From the NCBI RefSeq assembly GCF_000237925.1, contig NC_031495.1:37724210-37788209 (forward strand): a stretch of DNA of 64,000 bases, in the 5' to 3' direction. This DNA is from Schistosoma mansoni. Taxonomy: Eukaryota > Platyhelminthes > Trematoda > Strigeidida > Schistosomatidae. Every line of letters begins with the position of its first letter. The stretch's first letter is position 1. Below the pieces are notes generated by a model. It made no database searches. It was not told the origin of the DNA and saw nothing but the letters and a program-made list of their open reading frames with translations. Of this stretch, positions 12,830 through 23,344 are shown piece after piece. The position numbers and the translations under genes are program-made.

Positions 12830-13405
12830 AAATAAGCCCCCGAATGCCCTGGTACGGCTGAGAGTGAGGAGAGTCCGCTCTCCCTCTCGAAACGCTCTCA
12901 CATGGCCACGCGAATATATAGCCTCTACCAGGGAAGTCCTACTCACTACCTTCTCGTGGCGGGGGTGTTGTTTACAAAATTGAGAGGACGAAAAGTGAAT
13001 GTCCGGCGCTTTAAACGGGTTGGTGGACCCTCTATGTCCACCTAGGGGAGTTGGAAAACCCTGATTCCAAACCAATGGTGCACATGGTCTCCAGTATCCT
13101 GAGGGAACAAATGCCGTATGAACCAATCGTTGGTCACCGGCTACCATGGGACTGCATCTCCTTACGATGCTCCACTGCCTTGTTGATTAGACCTTCAGGT
13201 CAAAGACTCCGTGTATGACCCCCTGAGAAAACCACCTGCTTCAGTCTGGGCACCTGAGCAGTATCACAGCCCTCACACAATTCGTATGAGATTTGTGAGG
13301 CGCATATGTATCTAGTGCTTCCTTGTACCAATATTTAATTTTCACAATGGGAATCTTTAATATTCTACAATATTTATGTGTTTAAATAAAATAAAACAAA
13401 TAGAA
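12830..13405 (-). repeat. Interspersed repeat R1, copy 2, with a 30-bp insertion
   Basis: Inverted relative to copy 1 and closely similar to copy 3 (18336-18860). It is interrupted at 13338-13367 by a 30-bp foreign piece flanked by duplicated R1 sequence (see the separate entry). The open frame at 12821-13147 is shared by R1 copies only because the sequence is repeated, and is not called a gene. Confidence 0.7.
13338..13367 (+). mobile_element. 30-bp 3'-end insertion of a Penelope-like element
   Basis: This short piece contains CACAATGGGAATCTTTAA, the same sequence as the extreme 3' end (55236-55253) of the Penelope-like copy at 54073-55253. It is flanked by CAATATTTA at 13329-13337 and 13368-13376, present once in uninterrupted R1 copies. 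It is therefore a severely 5'-truncated insertion of that family with a 9-bp target duplication. Confidence 0.75.
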
Positions 13406-13407
13406 TA

Positions 13408-13487
13408 TCGGTAGTGTAATAAGAAGATGAAGATTATCAGAACTATGTGATATATTAGCGCAGTACATTTCGAATAGTCGTAAAGTC
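13408..13487 (+). mobile_element. Penelope-like terminal fragment
   Basis: Eighty bases matching the terminal repeat at 10356-10440 and 30513-30575 ('GATTATCAGAACTATGTGAT' block). It directly follows R1 copy 2. No coding part remains. Confidence 0.55.
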
Positions 13488-13750
13488 TGTTAAGTTGGAT
13501 TTTTTTCTGAAAATGATTAATGTTTTATAATCATTCATACGTTAAACTTGACTTCAGGCAACAGAATTTCATGGACCCAGAGCTTTGTGGTATTTTCATG
13601 ACAGTTGGTTTCTTAATAAGTAAAAATAGATATGAATGAAGGTTCTGAACATTGATAAGAAAAGCTTGATTTCTATTAAACTCAAATCTATTCAATAGTA
13701 CTATTTCATCCCACTTTTTATTAACTGTGTTGTGATGAAAATCATTTCTA

Positions 13751-14551
13751 TAGAAAGCGTTTTCTACGACTTAGCCCTCCTATCTCATGCACACGAACAA
13801 ATACAGATAAAGACAACTAATGTAGCAGCAGCCTCTACATCAATAGGCCTCAACATACACAAAAGAAAAAGCAGGATTCTCAAATACAACACGGAGAACA
13901 CTAATCCAATCGCACTTGACGGCGAAACTCTGGAAGAGGTGGAAGCATTCATGTATCTAGGAAGCATCGTTGATAAGCAAGGAGGATCGGATGCAGATGT
14001 AAAAGCGAAGATTGGCAAAGCAAGGACCACATTCCTACAATTGAAGAACATATGGAACTCAAAACAACTTTCAACTAACTACAAAGTCAGAATCTTCAAT
14101 GCGAACGTCAAGACAGTCAGTCCTACTGTACGGAGCTGAAACGTGGACAACTACTACATCCATCGTCAAGAAGGTACAAGTATTTATAAACAGTTGTCTA
14201 CGCAAAATGCTTAACATTCACTGGTCGGATACTATCAGCAACAGTGTTTTATGGGAGAGGACAAACCAGCTTCGAGCTGAGGAGAAAATTAGGAATAGAC
14301 GTTGTAAGTGGATAGGACATACATTGAGGAAATCACCAATGTGCATCACGAGGCAATCCCTAACTTGGAATGGTGAAGGGAAGCGGAGAAGAGTAAGGCC
14401 GAAGAACACATTACGCCTGGAAATAGAAGCAGATATGGAAAGGATGAATAACAACTGGAAAGGATTGCCCAGGACAGGGTTGAATGGAAAATACTAGTGG
14501 GTGGCCTATGCTCCTCAACGAGGGGTAAAAGGCGTAAGTAAAGTAAGTAAG
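13751..14551 (+). mobile_element. SR2/Perere-3-like RTE LINE, 5'-truncated, copy 1
   Basis: Encodes the end of an RTE-clade reverse transcriptase and its C-terminal region in two frames: 'LALLSHAHEQIQ', 'GLNIHKRKSRIL', 'YLGSIVDKQGGSDADVKAKI', then '[14 protein letters not shown]', '[13 protein letters not shown]', 'WKWIGH'-type and 'RPKNTLR' motifs. The 3' end is the typical 'GGTAAAAGGCGTAAGTAAAG' tail. The 5' end cuts off within the YxDD box. A 4-bp AGTC duplication at about 14117 shifts the frame, and the same duplication is found in copy 2 (19747-20594). Inactive. Confidence 0.85.
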
Positions 14552-14689
14552 TTTTCTACGGCTTAAAACAATGATTGATATCATGTACTAAATTCAGAAA
14601 TCAGAATACTAATCATAACTATTTTCTATACCATGTTTACCTTCCTGTTTATAATTTATTATCCTAGACTTGACTAACTATACGTTCTG

Positions 14690-15000
14690 ACCTATACAGT
14701 TAACCTTGTGTCGACACAGGCATGTATTGCCTCGCCTATCTGCAAGTTTCCTCTATCCGCTGCCTTCAGTTCGAAGAGAAGTCAGCAGTCAAATTCTATT
14801 TTATTCTGTTTCAAGCACATACTTGACCATTATCACACCGTAAAATAAAATATCACAATTATGCACAAACAAGCCGAAATTGACTATGAATAGGACATTC
14901 TGTGAATAATCAATTGGCAATAAATAAAGAATAATAAAACGGTATAATAAGTTAAATGAAAACCTATGATAAAAAGAATATAGAAACATATTAATTCAAT
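14690..15000 (-). mobile_element. Diverged solo LTR-like block (type C)
   Basis: Shares with the type C blocks (21279-21712, 44505-44996, 60944-61455) the order 'CACACCGTAAAATAAAA', 'ATGCACAAACAAGCC' and a following AT-rich part. It is a fossil, more diverged than the others; no internal coding region is attached. Confidence 0.35.
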
Positions 15001-15034
15001 TGTTTATTAATTATTCAGTAGGGATTTATATGAT

Positions 15035-15324
15035 ATTTTCATAATTCAAAGCATTAGTCAATTGAAGCTAGATCACCAAGGAAAACCTGGAAGCACTGGA
15101 TGGCCGTTTCGTCCTGCCACGGGACTCCTCAGCAGCGCTCATCCACGATCCCACACTCACGAGCCTCGAACCCAGGACCTACCAGTCACGCGCCAGAACA
15201 CTTAACCGGTAGACCACTGAGCCTGCCGGCATCCGATGGTGTTAATGTCTAACTTCAACCAATCCACGAAGTTGAGCAACCGTTCATCAATTGTCTTCAG
15301 TGAGTTCCTATCTCACAACAATGC
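15035..15324 (-). mobile_element. Hammerhead SINE, family 1
   Basis: Minus-strand copy with tRNA-like A and B boxes (near 15165-15225) and a nearly intact hammerhead at 15093-15138: stem I GCGCTG/CAGTGC (one G.U), core CTGAGGA, stem II GTCC/GGAC, GAAA, and cleavage triplet AUC. Stem III is reduced. After 15308 the sequence continues into 'AGAGACTGACCAGTTGCAG', the tail of SINE family 2, so two elements are fused or nested here. Confidence 0.75.
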
Positions 15325-15644
15325 CAATAAGAGACTGACCAGTTGCAGTCCTAAGCATCAATGGGAAGATTCAAACAAACAATACTAAATGAGTATATTA
15401 ACTATTTTTCTGCTTACAACTCACACAAAACGAATCAAATATCTCATGTTGAATGTATAACTTATGGAATTATCGGTCGAGATTTTTTTCTTTTTGAAAA
15501 CAGTTTTCTTCTTTAAATGTATTTTGCAATTACTTGTGCATATTCGCTGTAGTCTTTCAAGTGATATACACTGCTAATTGAAATAAATCATCCTGTCGAC
15601 TACCGTATTACATCTTAACACAATACACCGTATATCAAGTCACT

Positions 15645-16170
15645 TCGATTAGTAGTGGCCCCATTGCAACTTGATCGGTAGAATTGAATTAGCACTAACT
15701 AGGACTTGGTATATATGACAGTGGTCATCCCACTTCAGCGATCAATCAATTAGTTCGCATTAAATTCGTTTTCCTTATCTAACCAAGAATGAAAGTCTTT
15801 ATACAAACTGATCAAGAATACTGACTTAATCGACAAAAATCCTAATTTATCTAAGTTTTACACTACTTCTGCTGTGGGATTCGAACCCAAGTTACGCAGT
15901 TTTACTGTCGAATATGTTATCACTGAGTTATTCGAGCCGCGAATATTATCTTGTAGGACTCAGGTGTTTACACCCATCGGTCAACTAGTTCCTTCAAGAT
16001 TACAAGTACATTCTGCTTATGATTGGTAACCAACAAAAAACCGAGGTTTAAAATTTCTTGTCGACTACCTCCAACTGCCTGACAACTGAACTTAATCGCG
16101 TCACTCAGATGAGTGACCAATATTGCAACTCAATCTACTGAATTCGGTCATCAGTTAAGGACCAGAAAGC
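15645..16170 (+). mobile_element. Decayed retrozyme-like element, family 3
   Basis: Related to the element at 39071-39489: 'CTTCAAGATTACAAGTACA' (near 15995), the degraded ribozyme region (16010-16060) and, at both ends (about 15655 and 16110), a block matching the terminal direct repeat of the 39-kb copy. The hammerhead core is lost. A tRNA-like stretch near 15878-15940 reads on the other strand. Confidence 0.45.
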
Positions 16171-16309
16171 ATTTGAAATGGTTACTACCAAATTGGTATG
16201 AAGGAAAAACAAATCAATGGATGAAACATTTTCCATCTTACCAACCAACCATTAATTTTATACAACATTTTCAATCAGCATAAATCTTTGGTAATCAGCT
16301 CATTTTCAA

Positions 16310-16490
16310 TTATCATAGTTACATTCATGAATCGATCTAAGCTAGACTAACACTGAAAACCTGAAAGCACTGAACGGCCACTTCGTCCTAATATGGGACT
16401 CCTCAGCAGTGCGCATCCACGATCCCGCATGTGGGACACAAACACAGGACCTTCAGTCGCGCGCTCGAACTCTAAACCACTGAGATACCA
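16310..16490 (-). mobile_element. Hammerhead SINE, family 1, partial
   Basis: Contains the 3' tail, hammerhead region (16369-16414) and tRNA-like B box on the minus strand; the 5' leader is missing. Stem I and the core CTGAGGA with GTCC/GGAC remain, but the GAAA is altered. Confidence 0.65.
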
Positions 16491-16725
16491 TCTCCACAGA
16501 TCACCATTCTGATTTTAACAACTTAATTTATGCAAACTCTAGTTTCCTGTCTCATATACATTGGACATCAAGAAAACTAATGGTTTATCTATTACTATGC
16601 ATGAAAGAAGTTAAAATCTCAAATCTTTAATCGATTGGTGCAATAAAATAACTATCAAAGATTAGAATTGGATTGTTGCTTCACTCAGGTGACAATTAAA
16701 TACTTCATAAATCGAAGTTGAAAAA

Positions 16726-17310
16726 ACTTACTTACTTACGCCTGTTACCCCCAATAGAGCATAGGCCACCAACCAGCATTCTCCAACACACTTCCTTTCT
16801 AGTTCTGTCCAACTTTTGTTTATTCTCCTCATGTCTGTCTCTATTTCTCGACGTAGTGTGTTCTTTGGTCTTCCTCTTCTCCTTTGACCTTCAGGATTCC
16901 ATGTGAGGGCTTGTCTTGTGACGCAGTTGGGTGATTTCCTCCATCTGTGTCCTATCCACTTTCAGCGCTTCTACCTGATTTCTTCCTCCACTGAAATCTG
17001 GTTTGTTCTCTCCCACAGTAGAATGTTGCTGATAGTGTCTGGTCAACGGATCCAAAGTAGTTTGCGTAGATAACTGTTAATAAACACCTGTATCTTCTGG
17101 ATGATGGCTTTCGTAGTTCTTCAAGTTTCCGCCCCATACAGTAGAACTGCCTTGAAATTTGTATTGAAAATTCTGATCTTGGTGTCGGTTGACAATTGTT
17201 TTGAGTTCCATATGTTCTTCAGTTGTAAATATGCTGCTCTTGCTTTGCCGATCCGCACCTTCACATCTGCATCAGATCCACCATGTTCATCGATAATGCT
17301 GCCAAGTTGA
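16726..17310 (-). mobile_element. SR2/Perere-3-like RTE LINE, 5'-truncated, copy 3
   Basis: Minus-strand copy that begins with the 'CTTACTTACGCCTGTTACCC' end (the tail, reversed) and carries the RT C-terminal region. The short frames at 16718-16906 and 17101-17310 on the plus strand are its shadows. It lacks the AGTC duplication of copies 1 and 2, so it derives from a different source. Confidence 0.8.
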
Positions 17311-17579
17311 AAAAAATATAAAACTAAATATTAGACATATAAGCTGAGTTCTAATGGTGTGGAGATAGTAGAACTTTCACCTATAAATCTCCAGTCATAA
17401 GCATCAATTGATTACAGTTACATGAAACCTGAAACAATTATACGTGGCATACAACCGATGCATTTCGGCAGTTATTAGCGAGTTTATTTTCCTAATTATA
17501 CAGAATCATAAAAATAGTAAATAAGTGAAAAAAATTTTAATAAAGCTAACTGGATCCCTTAGACTAAGATGTAATGTTG

Positions 17580-17775
17580 TCGATCACTAGTGTCTAGGTG
17601 GCTCAACATCCCGTACACTAACCTAAGATGCTAAATAGTTTATGCGAAATCCGTCTTTACCTAGGTTTTGTTCTAGTTAACATGTGTCAGTATTTCAGGC
17701 TTGCTATATTGCTGTTTGTAGAATTTGAATCCCTCAGTGTGCCAGTTTAATATGTTACCACTGAGTTATTTTGGC
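17580..17775 (+). repeat. Fragment related to retrozyme-like family 3
   Basis: Contains 'TGTCTAGGTGGCTCAACATC' and a degenerate tRNA-like stretch ending 'CACTGAGTTATTTTGGC', both found in the family 3 copy at 15.6-16.2 kb. Too decayed for a ribozyme. Confidence 0.3.
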
Positions 17776-18335
17776 TACGAATAACACTTTTTTTAAGAAC
17801 ATGATCAATTCTAAATACTCATTATTGATAACTGCCAACTAGCACTAGACGTAGATTGAGCTGGGTTTTCTATCATCCATTTCGAACCATGTAATAGTAA
17901 GTAGAATAAGGTTATTGTAATGTTTTCTAGAGTAAGAAATTGTTTTTACAAAAAGCACACATGAACAAAAGAATGTTGAAAATACAGCTGCACAATAATA
18001 TATTATTGATATAGTGAGCTAGTTAGAAGTAGCTAAATGAGAGGGTTAATTGATGGCAATCAGAAGTGACTTAAAGGACAAGTGAAATTCATTAGCTAAT
18101 AAGCAGACTGATTTCCTAAGGGGTACAGATATATATATATATATATGCATTTCATTCGGTAGCTCAATATGCTTTCTCATCCGCTCTTGTATTCTCGCCC
18201 AAGTAATCCATTGGAGGGTTACTACGTAGCACATCGTATATCAATATCATATTTCAAACATCGCCCATCCCAACAGTTTCTAGCAACAGAGAATATTATT
18301 TTCACAAATTATTCGTACAACGGAACACTATATCA

Positions 18336-18860
18336 TTATTATTTATTTAAACACATAAATATTGGTACAAGGAAGCACTAGATACATATGCGCCGCACAA
18401 ATCTCATTTGATATGTGTGAAGGCTGTGATACTGCTCAGGTGCCCAGACTGAAGCAGGTGGTTTTCTCAGGGGGTCATACACGGAGTCTTTGACCTGAAG
18501 GTCTAGTCCACAAGGCAGTGGAGCATCGTGAGGAGATGCAGTCCCATGGTAGCCGGTGACCAACGATTGGTTCATACGCCATTTGTTCCCTCAGGATACT
18601 GGAGACCATGTGCACCATTGGTTTGGAATCAGGGTTTTCCAACTCCCCTAGGTGGACATAGAGGGTCCACCAACCCGTTTAAAGCGCCGGACATTCACTT
18701 TTCGTCCTCTCAATTTTGTAAACAACACCCCCGCCACGAGAAGGTAGTGAGTAGGACTTCCCTGGTAGAGGCTATATATTCGCGTGGCCATGTGAGAGCG
18801 TTTCGAGAGGGAGAGCGCACTCTCCTCACTCTCGGCCGTACTAGGGCATTTGAGGGCTAG
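18336..18860 (+). repeat. Interspersed repeat R1, copy 3 (longest, well preserved)
   Basis: Full order from TTATTTATTTAAACACATAA to 'GGGCATTTGAGGGC'. It closely resembles copy 2 at 12830-13405, so both are young. A 110-codon frame (18528-18860) also appears in copy 2, but it carries no recognised domain and tracks the repeat. Confidence 0.7.
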
Positions 18861-18954
18861 AAATGGCTAAAACGTTATCAGCATCACCATAGTAAGAAAA
18901 ATGCATCTCATAGTTACTTATGATGATGTGTTACCAAACTAACACACTTAAACT

Positions 18955-18956
<2 letters not shown>

Positions 18957-19014
<58 letters not shown>
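18957..19014. repeat. (TA)n microsatellite
   Basis: An uninterrupted run of 29 TA units. Confidence 0.95.
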
Positions 19015-19015
<1 letters not shown>

Positions 19016-19121
19016 CGATGAAGCAAACTTATAATGATTATGTAATAGCCCCCCCCCACATATCAACAACTAGCGTATTTAAGTTAATTAAGTCAATAGT
19101 AATGTTGTAATAAGTTTGGAG

Positions 19122-19172
19122 TAGCTTATGCTCCTCCACGATGGGTAACAGGCGTAAGTAAGTAATAAGTTT
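19122..19172 (+). mobile_element. SR2 LINE 3'-end fragment
   Basis: Only the terminal 'TATGCTCCTCCACGATGGGT' region and the GTAAGTAAG tail remain, as in an extremely 5'-truncated insertion. Confidence 0.75.
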
Positions 19173-19243
19173 AGATCAATATTTATTGATTTTTGAACTG
19201 AATGTTTTTTTTTCTTTCTATCACCATTATTACTACCATCTTT

Positions 19244-19405
19244 CATAGTTGAAATCATGAATCAATTGAAGCTAGACCACCAAGGAAAACCAGGAAGCAC
19301 TGAACAACTAATGCTTCCAAGTTTTCCATGGTGATCTACCTTCAACGGATTCATGATTTCAACTATGAAAAAATATTGAAATCTCCAGAAAAAAACCCCC
19401 TTCTG
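19244..19405. mobile_element. Fold-back mini-SINE (family 1 ends only) with 15-bp target duplication
   Basis: Two copies of the SINE family 1 3' end face each other around a 10-base spacer, forming a near-perfect hairpin (arms about 19244-19300 and 19310-19368); tRNA and ribozyme parts are absent. The unit is flanked by ATTACTACCATCTTT at 19229-19243 and 19406-19420, so it was inserted as one palindromic piece. It ends 50 bases before the splice acceptor of the GPCR TM3 exon. Confidence 0.85.
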
Positions 19406-19454
19406 ATTACTACCATCTTTAGTTTAAATCTTTATATTGTTTCTTTTATTCTAG

Positions 19455-19608
19455 AATTTATTAAATATTACAATATCATTACAAGCATTTGGTTCATTGG
19501 CTATATTTGTTTGGATGTTTATTGAAGGTTTATATTTATGCCTTATTGTATATTATGCATTTTGGGTGGAGAAAATGAAATTTTGGCCATATGCATTATT
19601 AGGATGGG
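19455..19608 (+). CDS. Class B1 GPCR exon: TM3, second cytoplasmic loop, start of TM4
   Basis: Acceptor TTTCTTTTATTCTAG, donor GTAAGT; phase 0 in, one base carried out. It encodes 51 residues starting NLLNITISLQ. 'VWMFIEGLYLCLIVYYAFW' is TM3 with the class B W-x-x-x-EG-x-YL signature, and 'FWPYALLGWG' starts TM4. The cysteine that usually opens TM3, 17 residues before the signature Trp, is a Leu here. The exon is unlikely to be the first: it has no start codon and begins within the bundle. Confidence 0.92.
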
Positions 19609-19746
19609 GTAAGTTAAATAATGATTTATAATAATATAGGGGGGGAGGGGGGAAGTAATTCAATAACTTTTATAATCATTTGTCTATCATAATTTTCAAT
19701 AATTACTATATACTAGATTTAGTTCATCTTAACTAAGTACGTTAAA

Positions 19747-20594
19747 TCGGAATACAATGTACATCTCAGAACCAATTAGACGATTTGGATTTCGTAGACG
19801 ACCTAGCCCTCCTATCTCATACACACGAACAAATACAGACAAAGACAGCAAATATAGCAACAGCCTCTGCATCAATAGGCCTCAACATACACAAAGGAAA
19901 AAGCAGGATTCTCAAATACAGCACAAAGAACACCAACCCAATCGCACTTGACGGCGAAACTCTGGAAGAGGTGGAAGCATTCATGTATCTAGGAAGCATC
20001 GTTGATAAGCAAGGAGGATCGGATGCAGATGTAAAAGCGAGGATTGGCAAAGCAAGGACCACATTCCTACAATTGAAGAACATATGGAACTCAAAACAAC
20101 TGTCAACTAATTTCAAAGTCAGAATCTTCAATGCGAACGTCAAGACAGTCAGTCCTACTGTACGGAGCTGAAACGTGGACAACTACTACATCCATCGTCA
20201 AGAAGGTACAAGTATTTATAAACAGTTGTCTACGCAAAATACTCAACATCCATTGGCCGGATACTATCAGCAACAGTGTTTTATGGGAGAGAACAAACCA
20301 GCTTCCAGCTGAAGAGGAAATTAGGAAAAAATGTTGGAAGTAGATTGGACACACATTAATGAAATCACCTATGTGCATTACAAGACAATCCCTAACTTGG
20401 AATGGTGAAGGGAAGCGGAGAAGAGTAAGGCCAAAGAACACATTACGCCGGGAGATTGAAGCAGATATTAAAAGGATGAATGTTAACTGGAAGGAACTAG
20501 AAAGGATTGCCCAGAACAGAGTTGGATGGAGAATGCTGGTGGGTTGCCTATGCTCCTCGACGAGGGGTAACAGGTATAAGTAAGTAAGTAAGTC
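19747..20594 (+). mobile_element. SR2/Perere-3-like RTE LINE, 5'-truncated, copy 2
   Basis: Starts just before the RT catalytic box: 'QLDDLDFVDDLALLSHTHEQ' (FxDD, Val in place of the usual Ala). It continues with 'YLGSIVDKQGGSDADVKARI', then in another frame '[17 protein letters not shown]' and '[14 protein letters not shown]', and ends in a (GTAA)n tail. It shares the 4-bp AGTC duplication of copy 1 at the same codon, plus a stop near 20341. Non-functional; it lies in GPCR intron 1 in sense orientation. Confidence 0.88.
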
Positions 20595-20599
20595 CGTTA

Positions 20600-21275
20600 A
20601 ATGTCATAACTTGCACTTCTCTTATTTGTTAATTGACTGAATCACAAAATATAGCCTAGTAACTACAAGTATGCTTTATACTTATTAAATCAATGATCTT
20701 CACTCTAATCAATACAACAATTTGACCAATAATGGTCTATAATGAAGTTTCCTCCCATTATAATAGCTAGTCAGAATTTGAACACGATATACCGATAAAC
20801 CTACTATTATGACTTAAAGTCGATATGATTATCTACATTCATCATCCAACCACAAAACACCATTGATAATAAAATATAGTTTGTATACAACTGACCCCGG
20901 AAACAGTACGAAAATAGAGTTATAGGTGACTAGTTAATTAACAATAATTCCAGAACAATAAGATACATACTGACAGTTAGTCAGTTGGATGAAAGCTTAT
21001 AAATAGGATAGCATGAAAATACCATAAACCAGTAATTTAATTAGTTATACCATCAAAATCAATATTGTTATGCCTTTGATCTGTTTGCCTACTCGTCTAT
21101 GCTTAATATGCAAGGAGGAAGCTATCTCAAACTAGTTTATGATCATGACATGCCAGATTACTTGATATAGCCTTGAAACTTGGTACGTCTGAGTGCGATT
21201 TATAACTGGACGATCCTTAGGATAGAGAGAGTAAAACTATTGTACCAATGATCTTGTTATAACGTATGAGTTGCC
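20600..21275. other. Intronic DNA, little recognised
   Basis: No exon or clear element. 'CTTTGATCTGTTTGCCTACT' near 21072 matches the start of repeat family D (33880, 46020), so the right part may be a decayed piece of that family. Confidence 0.3.
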
Positions 21276-21278
21276 AAT

Positions 21279-21712
21279 TGTTATATCGATTGCTTGCGTG
21301 TGCCCTATTTCATAAATGGACGTGATGATGCCCGCCAATGATAGAAGAGTGAATTATCGATCGGAGCAATGATGATATTTGAAATCGTACGAGCAGTCTT
21401 GAGTACTATTCGACCCTGCTTTCTGCCTAGCCCAGCCAGTTGAGTCCAGAACACAAATAACAGCCTCGGCAATATGAATCATTATTTATAAACACACTTG
21501 GTTTTTATACAAACCAAAGTAATCAATAAACTGATTATAACTCGAGAATCGTATGATAATAAGTCAAAGGTCAAAATAAAGCTAATGATAAGAGAAATAC
21601 GAATATGAATAGTTCAGTTACGTAATAATTGTACAATAGGAATTAGGCATATTACATTGATCCATAAATAGACCTAAAAGTTACCATTCGTAATTCACCG
21701 GGGGATATAACA
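21279..21712 (-). mobile_element. Solo LTR-like fossil, type C
   Basis: Bounded by TGTTATATC and GATATAACA (TG...CA ends with short inverted repeats). It shares most of its order with blocks ending at 26264, 29859, 44996 and 61455, including 'AGTCCAGAACAC' and 'ATATGAATCATT'. A TATAAA-type signal reads on the minus strand in better copies. No coding interior is attached, and no target duplication is evident. It looks old and broken. Confidence 0.5.
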
Positions 21713-21990
21713 GATCTATAACCTGATAGGTTGTCAAGCCGAAAGAGAGAGTATGATTTAATTGGAAATACTGTCCAGTTTATACTTAATTCAAACTACT
21801 TCAAAAAGGAGAATGAATTAAATTGATGACTAGCAAGACCACAACACACAAACAATGAGAAATATATAATTACATCCAAAATGGGACATAAAAGTAAGAT
21901 AAAAAAGAGGATTACAGGGATCTCGTTCAAACCGAAGTAATTTTGGAACAGAAAAGAATATGACACCAACTTATATATTAGACGAAAGCT
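21713..21990. repeat. Decayed copy of repeat family D
   Basis: 'GATGACTAGCAAGACCACAA', 'TTGGAACAGAAAAGAATATG' and 'AGACGAAAGCTTA' are in the same order as in the copies at 34100-34290 and 46720-46880. Class unknown. Confidence 0.45.
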
Positions 21991-21992
21991 TA

Positions 21993-22140
21993 CGTACTTA
22001 CTTACTTACTTATGACTGCTACGCCTCTCTGAGGAGTATAGGCCAACCCCCCCCTCAGTATTCTCCATTTAACCTTGTCCTGGGCAATCCTTTCCAGTTC
22101 TTTCCATTTGTTATTCATCCTTTTCATATCTGTTAACCAG
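21993..22140 (-). mobile_element. SR2 LINE 3'-end fragment
   Basis: Reversed (GTAA)n tail followed by the terminal 'AGTATAGGCCAAC' and 'TTGTCCTGGGCAATCCTTTC' blocks. Truncated to about 150 bases. Confidence 0.8.
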
Positions 22141-22289
22141 AAACGAAAGCTTACGATGCATAAAATAAAGCAGACACATAACTATTATTTCTTCCTTCAT
22201 ATTAGATATAATAACATCTCCTTAATTATTTACTTCATTCCTAACACTTCTCAATAGCATACAGTTTTAAAAGATATTACTTATCATGA

Positions 22290-22620
22290 ATTATCAGAAA
22301 GGGGGTTTTTTAGAGATTTTAGTAATTTAATAGTTAAATTCATAAGTCAATTAAAGTTAAACCACCATTGAAAACTTTGAAGTACTGGAAGACAGTTTCT
22401 TCCTAGTATGGAACTCCTCATCAGTGCATATTCATGATCCCGCCTCGCGAGATTTGAAACCAGAACCTATCAGTCTCGTGGATGCGCAATGCTGAGGAAT
22501 CCCACAATAGGAAGTAATGGCCGTCCAGTGCTTCCAGATATTCCATGGTGATCTAGCTTTAATTGACTCATCATTTCAACTATAAAATTACTAAAATCTC
22601 CATAAAACTTCCTTCTGATA
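22290..22620. mobile_element. Head-to-head inverted dimer of SINE family 1
   Basis: A minus-strand half (tail, hammerhead region, B box; 22290-22480) meets a plus-strand half (hammerhead region and tail; 22480-22620), so the ends mirror each other. In the plus half GAAA is replaced by GAAG and stem II is intact on one side only, so both ribozymes are dead. Confidence 0.7.
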
Positions 22621-22960
22621 ATAATCATATGCTGACTAGTGATTGGTTCCATGAAGTATTTCCTGGAGTTCTAGTGAGAAGCAGTGACCAGTGGAGTTCA
22701 ACCAGGTCTGTTGTGAGATATCAACTCACTGAAGACAATGGTGGACGGTTGCTCAATTTCTTGGATTGATTTAAGTTAGACATTAACACCGTTGGATGCC
22801 GGCTCAATGGTCTGGAGGTTAAGCGTTTGCGCGCAAGACTGATAGGCCCTGGGTTTGAATCTTGCGAGGCGAAATCGTAGATGCGCACTTCTGAGGAGTC
22901 CCACAATAGGAAGTAATGGCCGTCCAGTGCTTCCAGATATTCCATGGTGGTCTAGCTTCT
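22621..22960 (+). mobile_element. Full-length SINE family 1, tandem to the preceding half
   Basis: Shows the whole plus-strand order: leader (22621-22780), tRNA-like A box 'GGCTCAATGGTCTGGAGG', B box 'GGTTTGAATCTTG', hammerhead region 22880-22935 and tail. It follows the previous unit without a gap, head to tail. Its core has the same defect (GGAAGTAATGG) as the upstream unit, so the two were copied together. Confidence 0.75.
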
Positions 22961-23344
22961 GAATTTTTTTTTTAATAAAACATATAGTTACCAACTGTTG
23001 TATAGTACTGATGATAAGATATTAATGAAATAAAAATTATTAATAAAGATTTGAGTTGATATTAAGAACTGAATTTTTATCAGCTTTTATTTGTCTATAT
23101 GCAACCTATGTTGTTTACCTTGATACTACCATTTCTGTCACAAGTTATATAGAATAGATGGATTATCGCTAAGCAATATAATCCAGAATGTGAGCTATTT
23201 TTGCTTGGGATTCTCATACGGAACATACTTGCATTTCATTGTTGATATTAATGAGATGTGTGTTACTAATGTCGATAGACAGAAAGCGATTGGAATAAAA
23301 ACAGAATTGGAAGAGTAATGAAGAATGTAAATGACTGCTATATA

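Noticed and set aside
15490-15580. Possible missing GPCR exon (acceptor-like AACAG and a hydrophobic stretch)
   Set aside because: The translation (SSLNVFCNYLCIF) lacks class B TM1/TM2 marks and no donor in phase follows.
18528-18860. 110-codon frame shared with 12821-13147
   Set aside because: The similarity follows from repeat R1; other R1 copies break it and no domain is seen.
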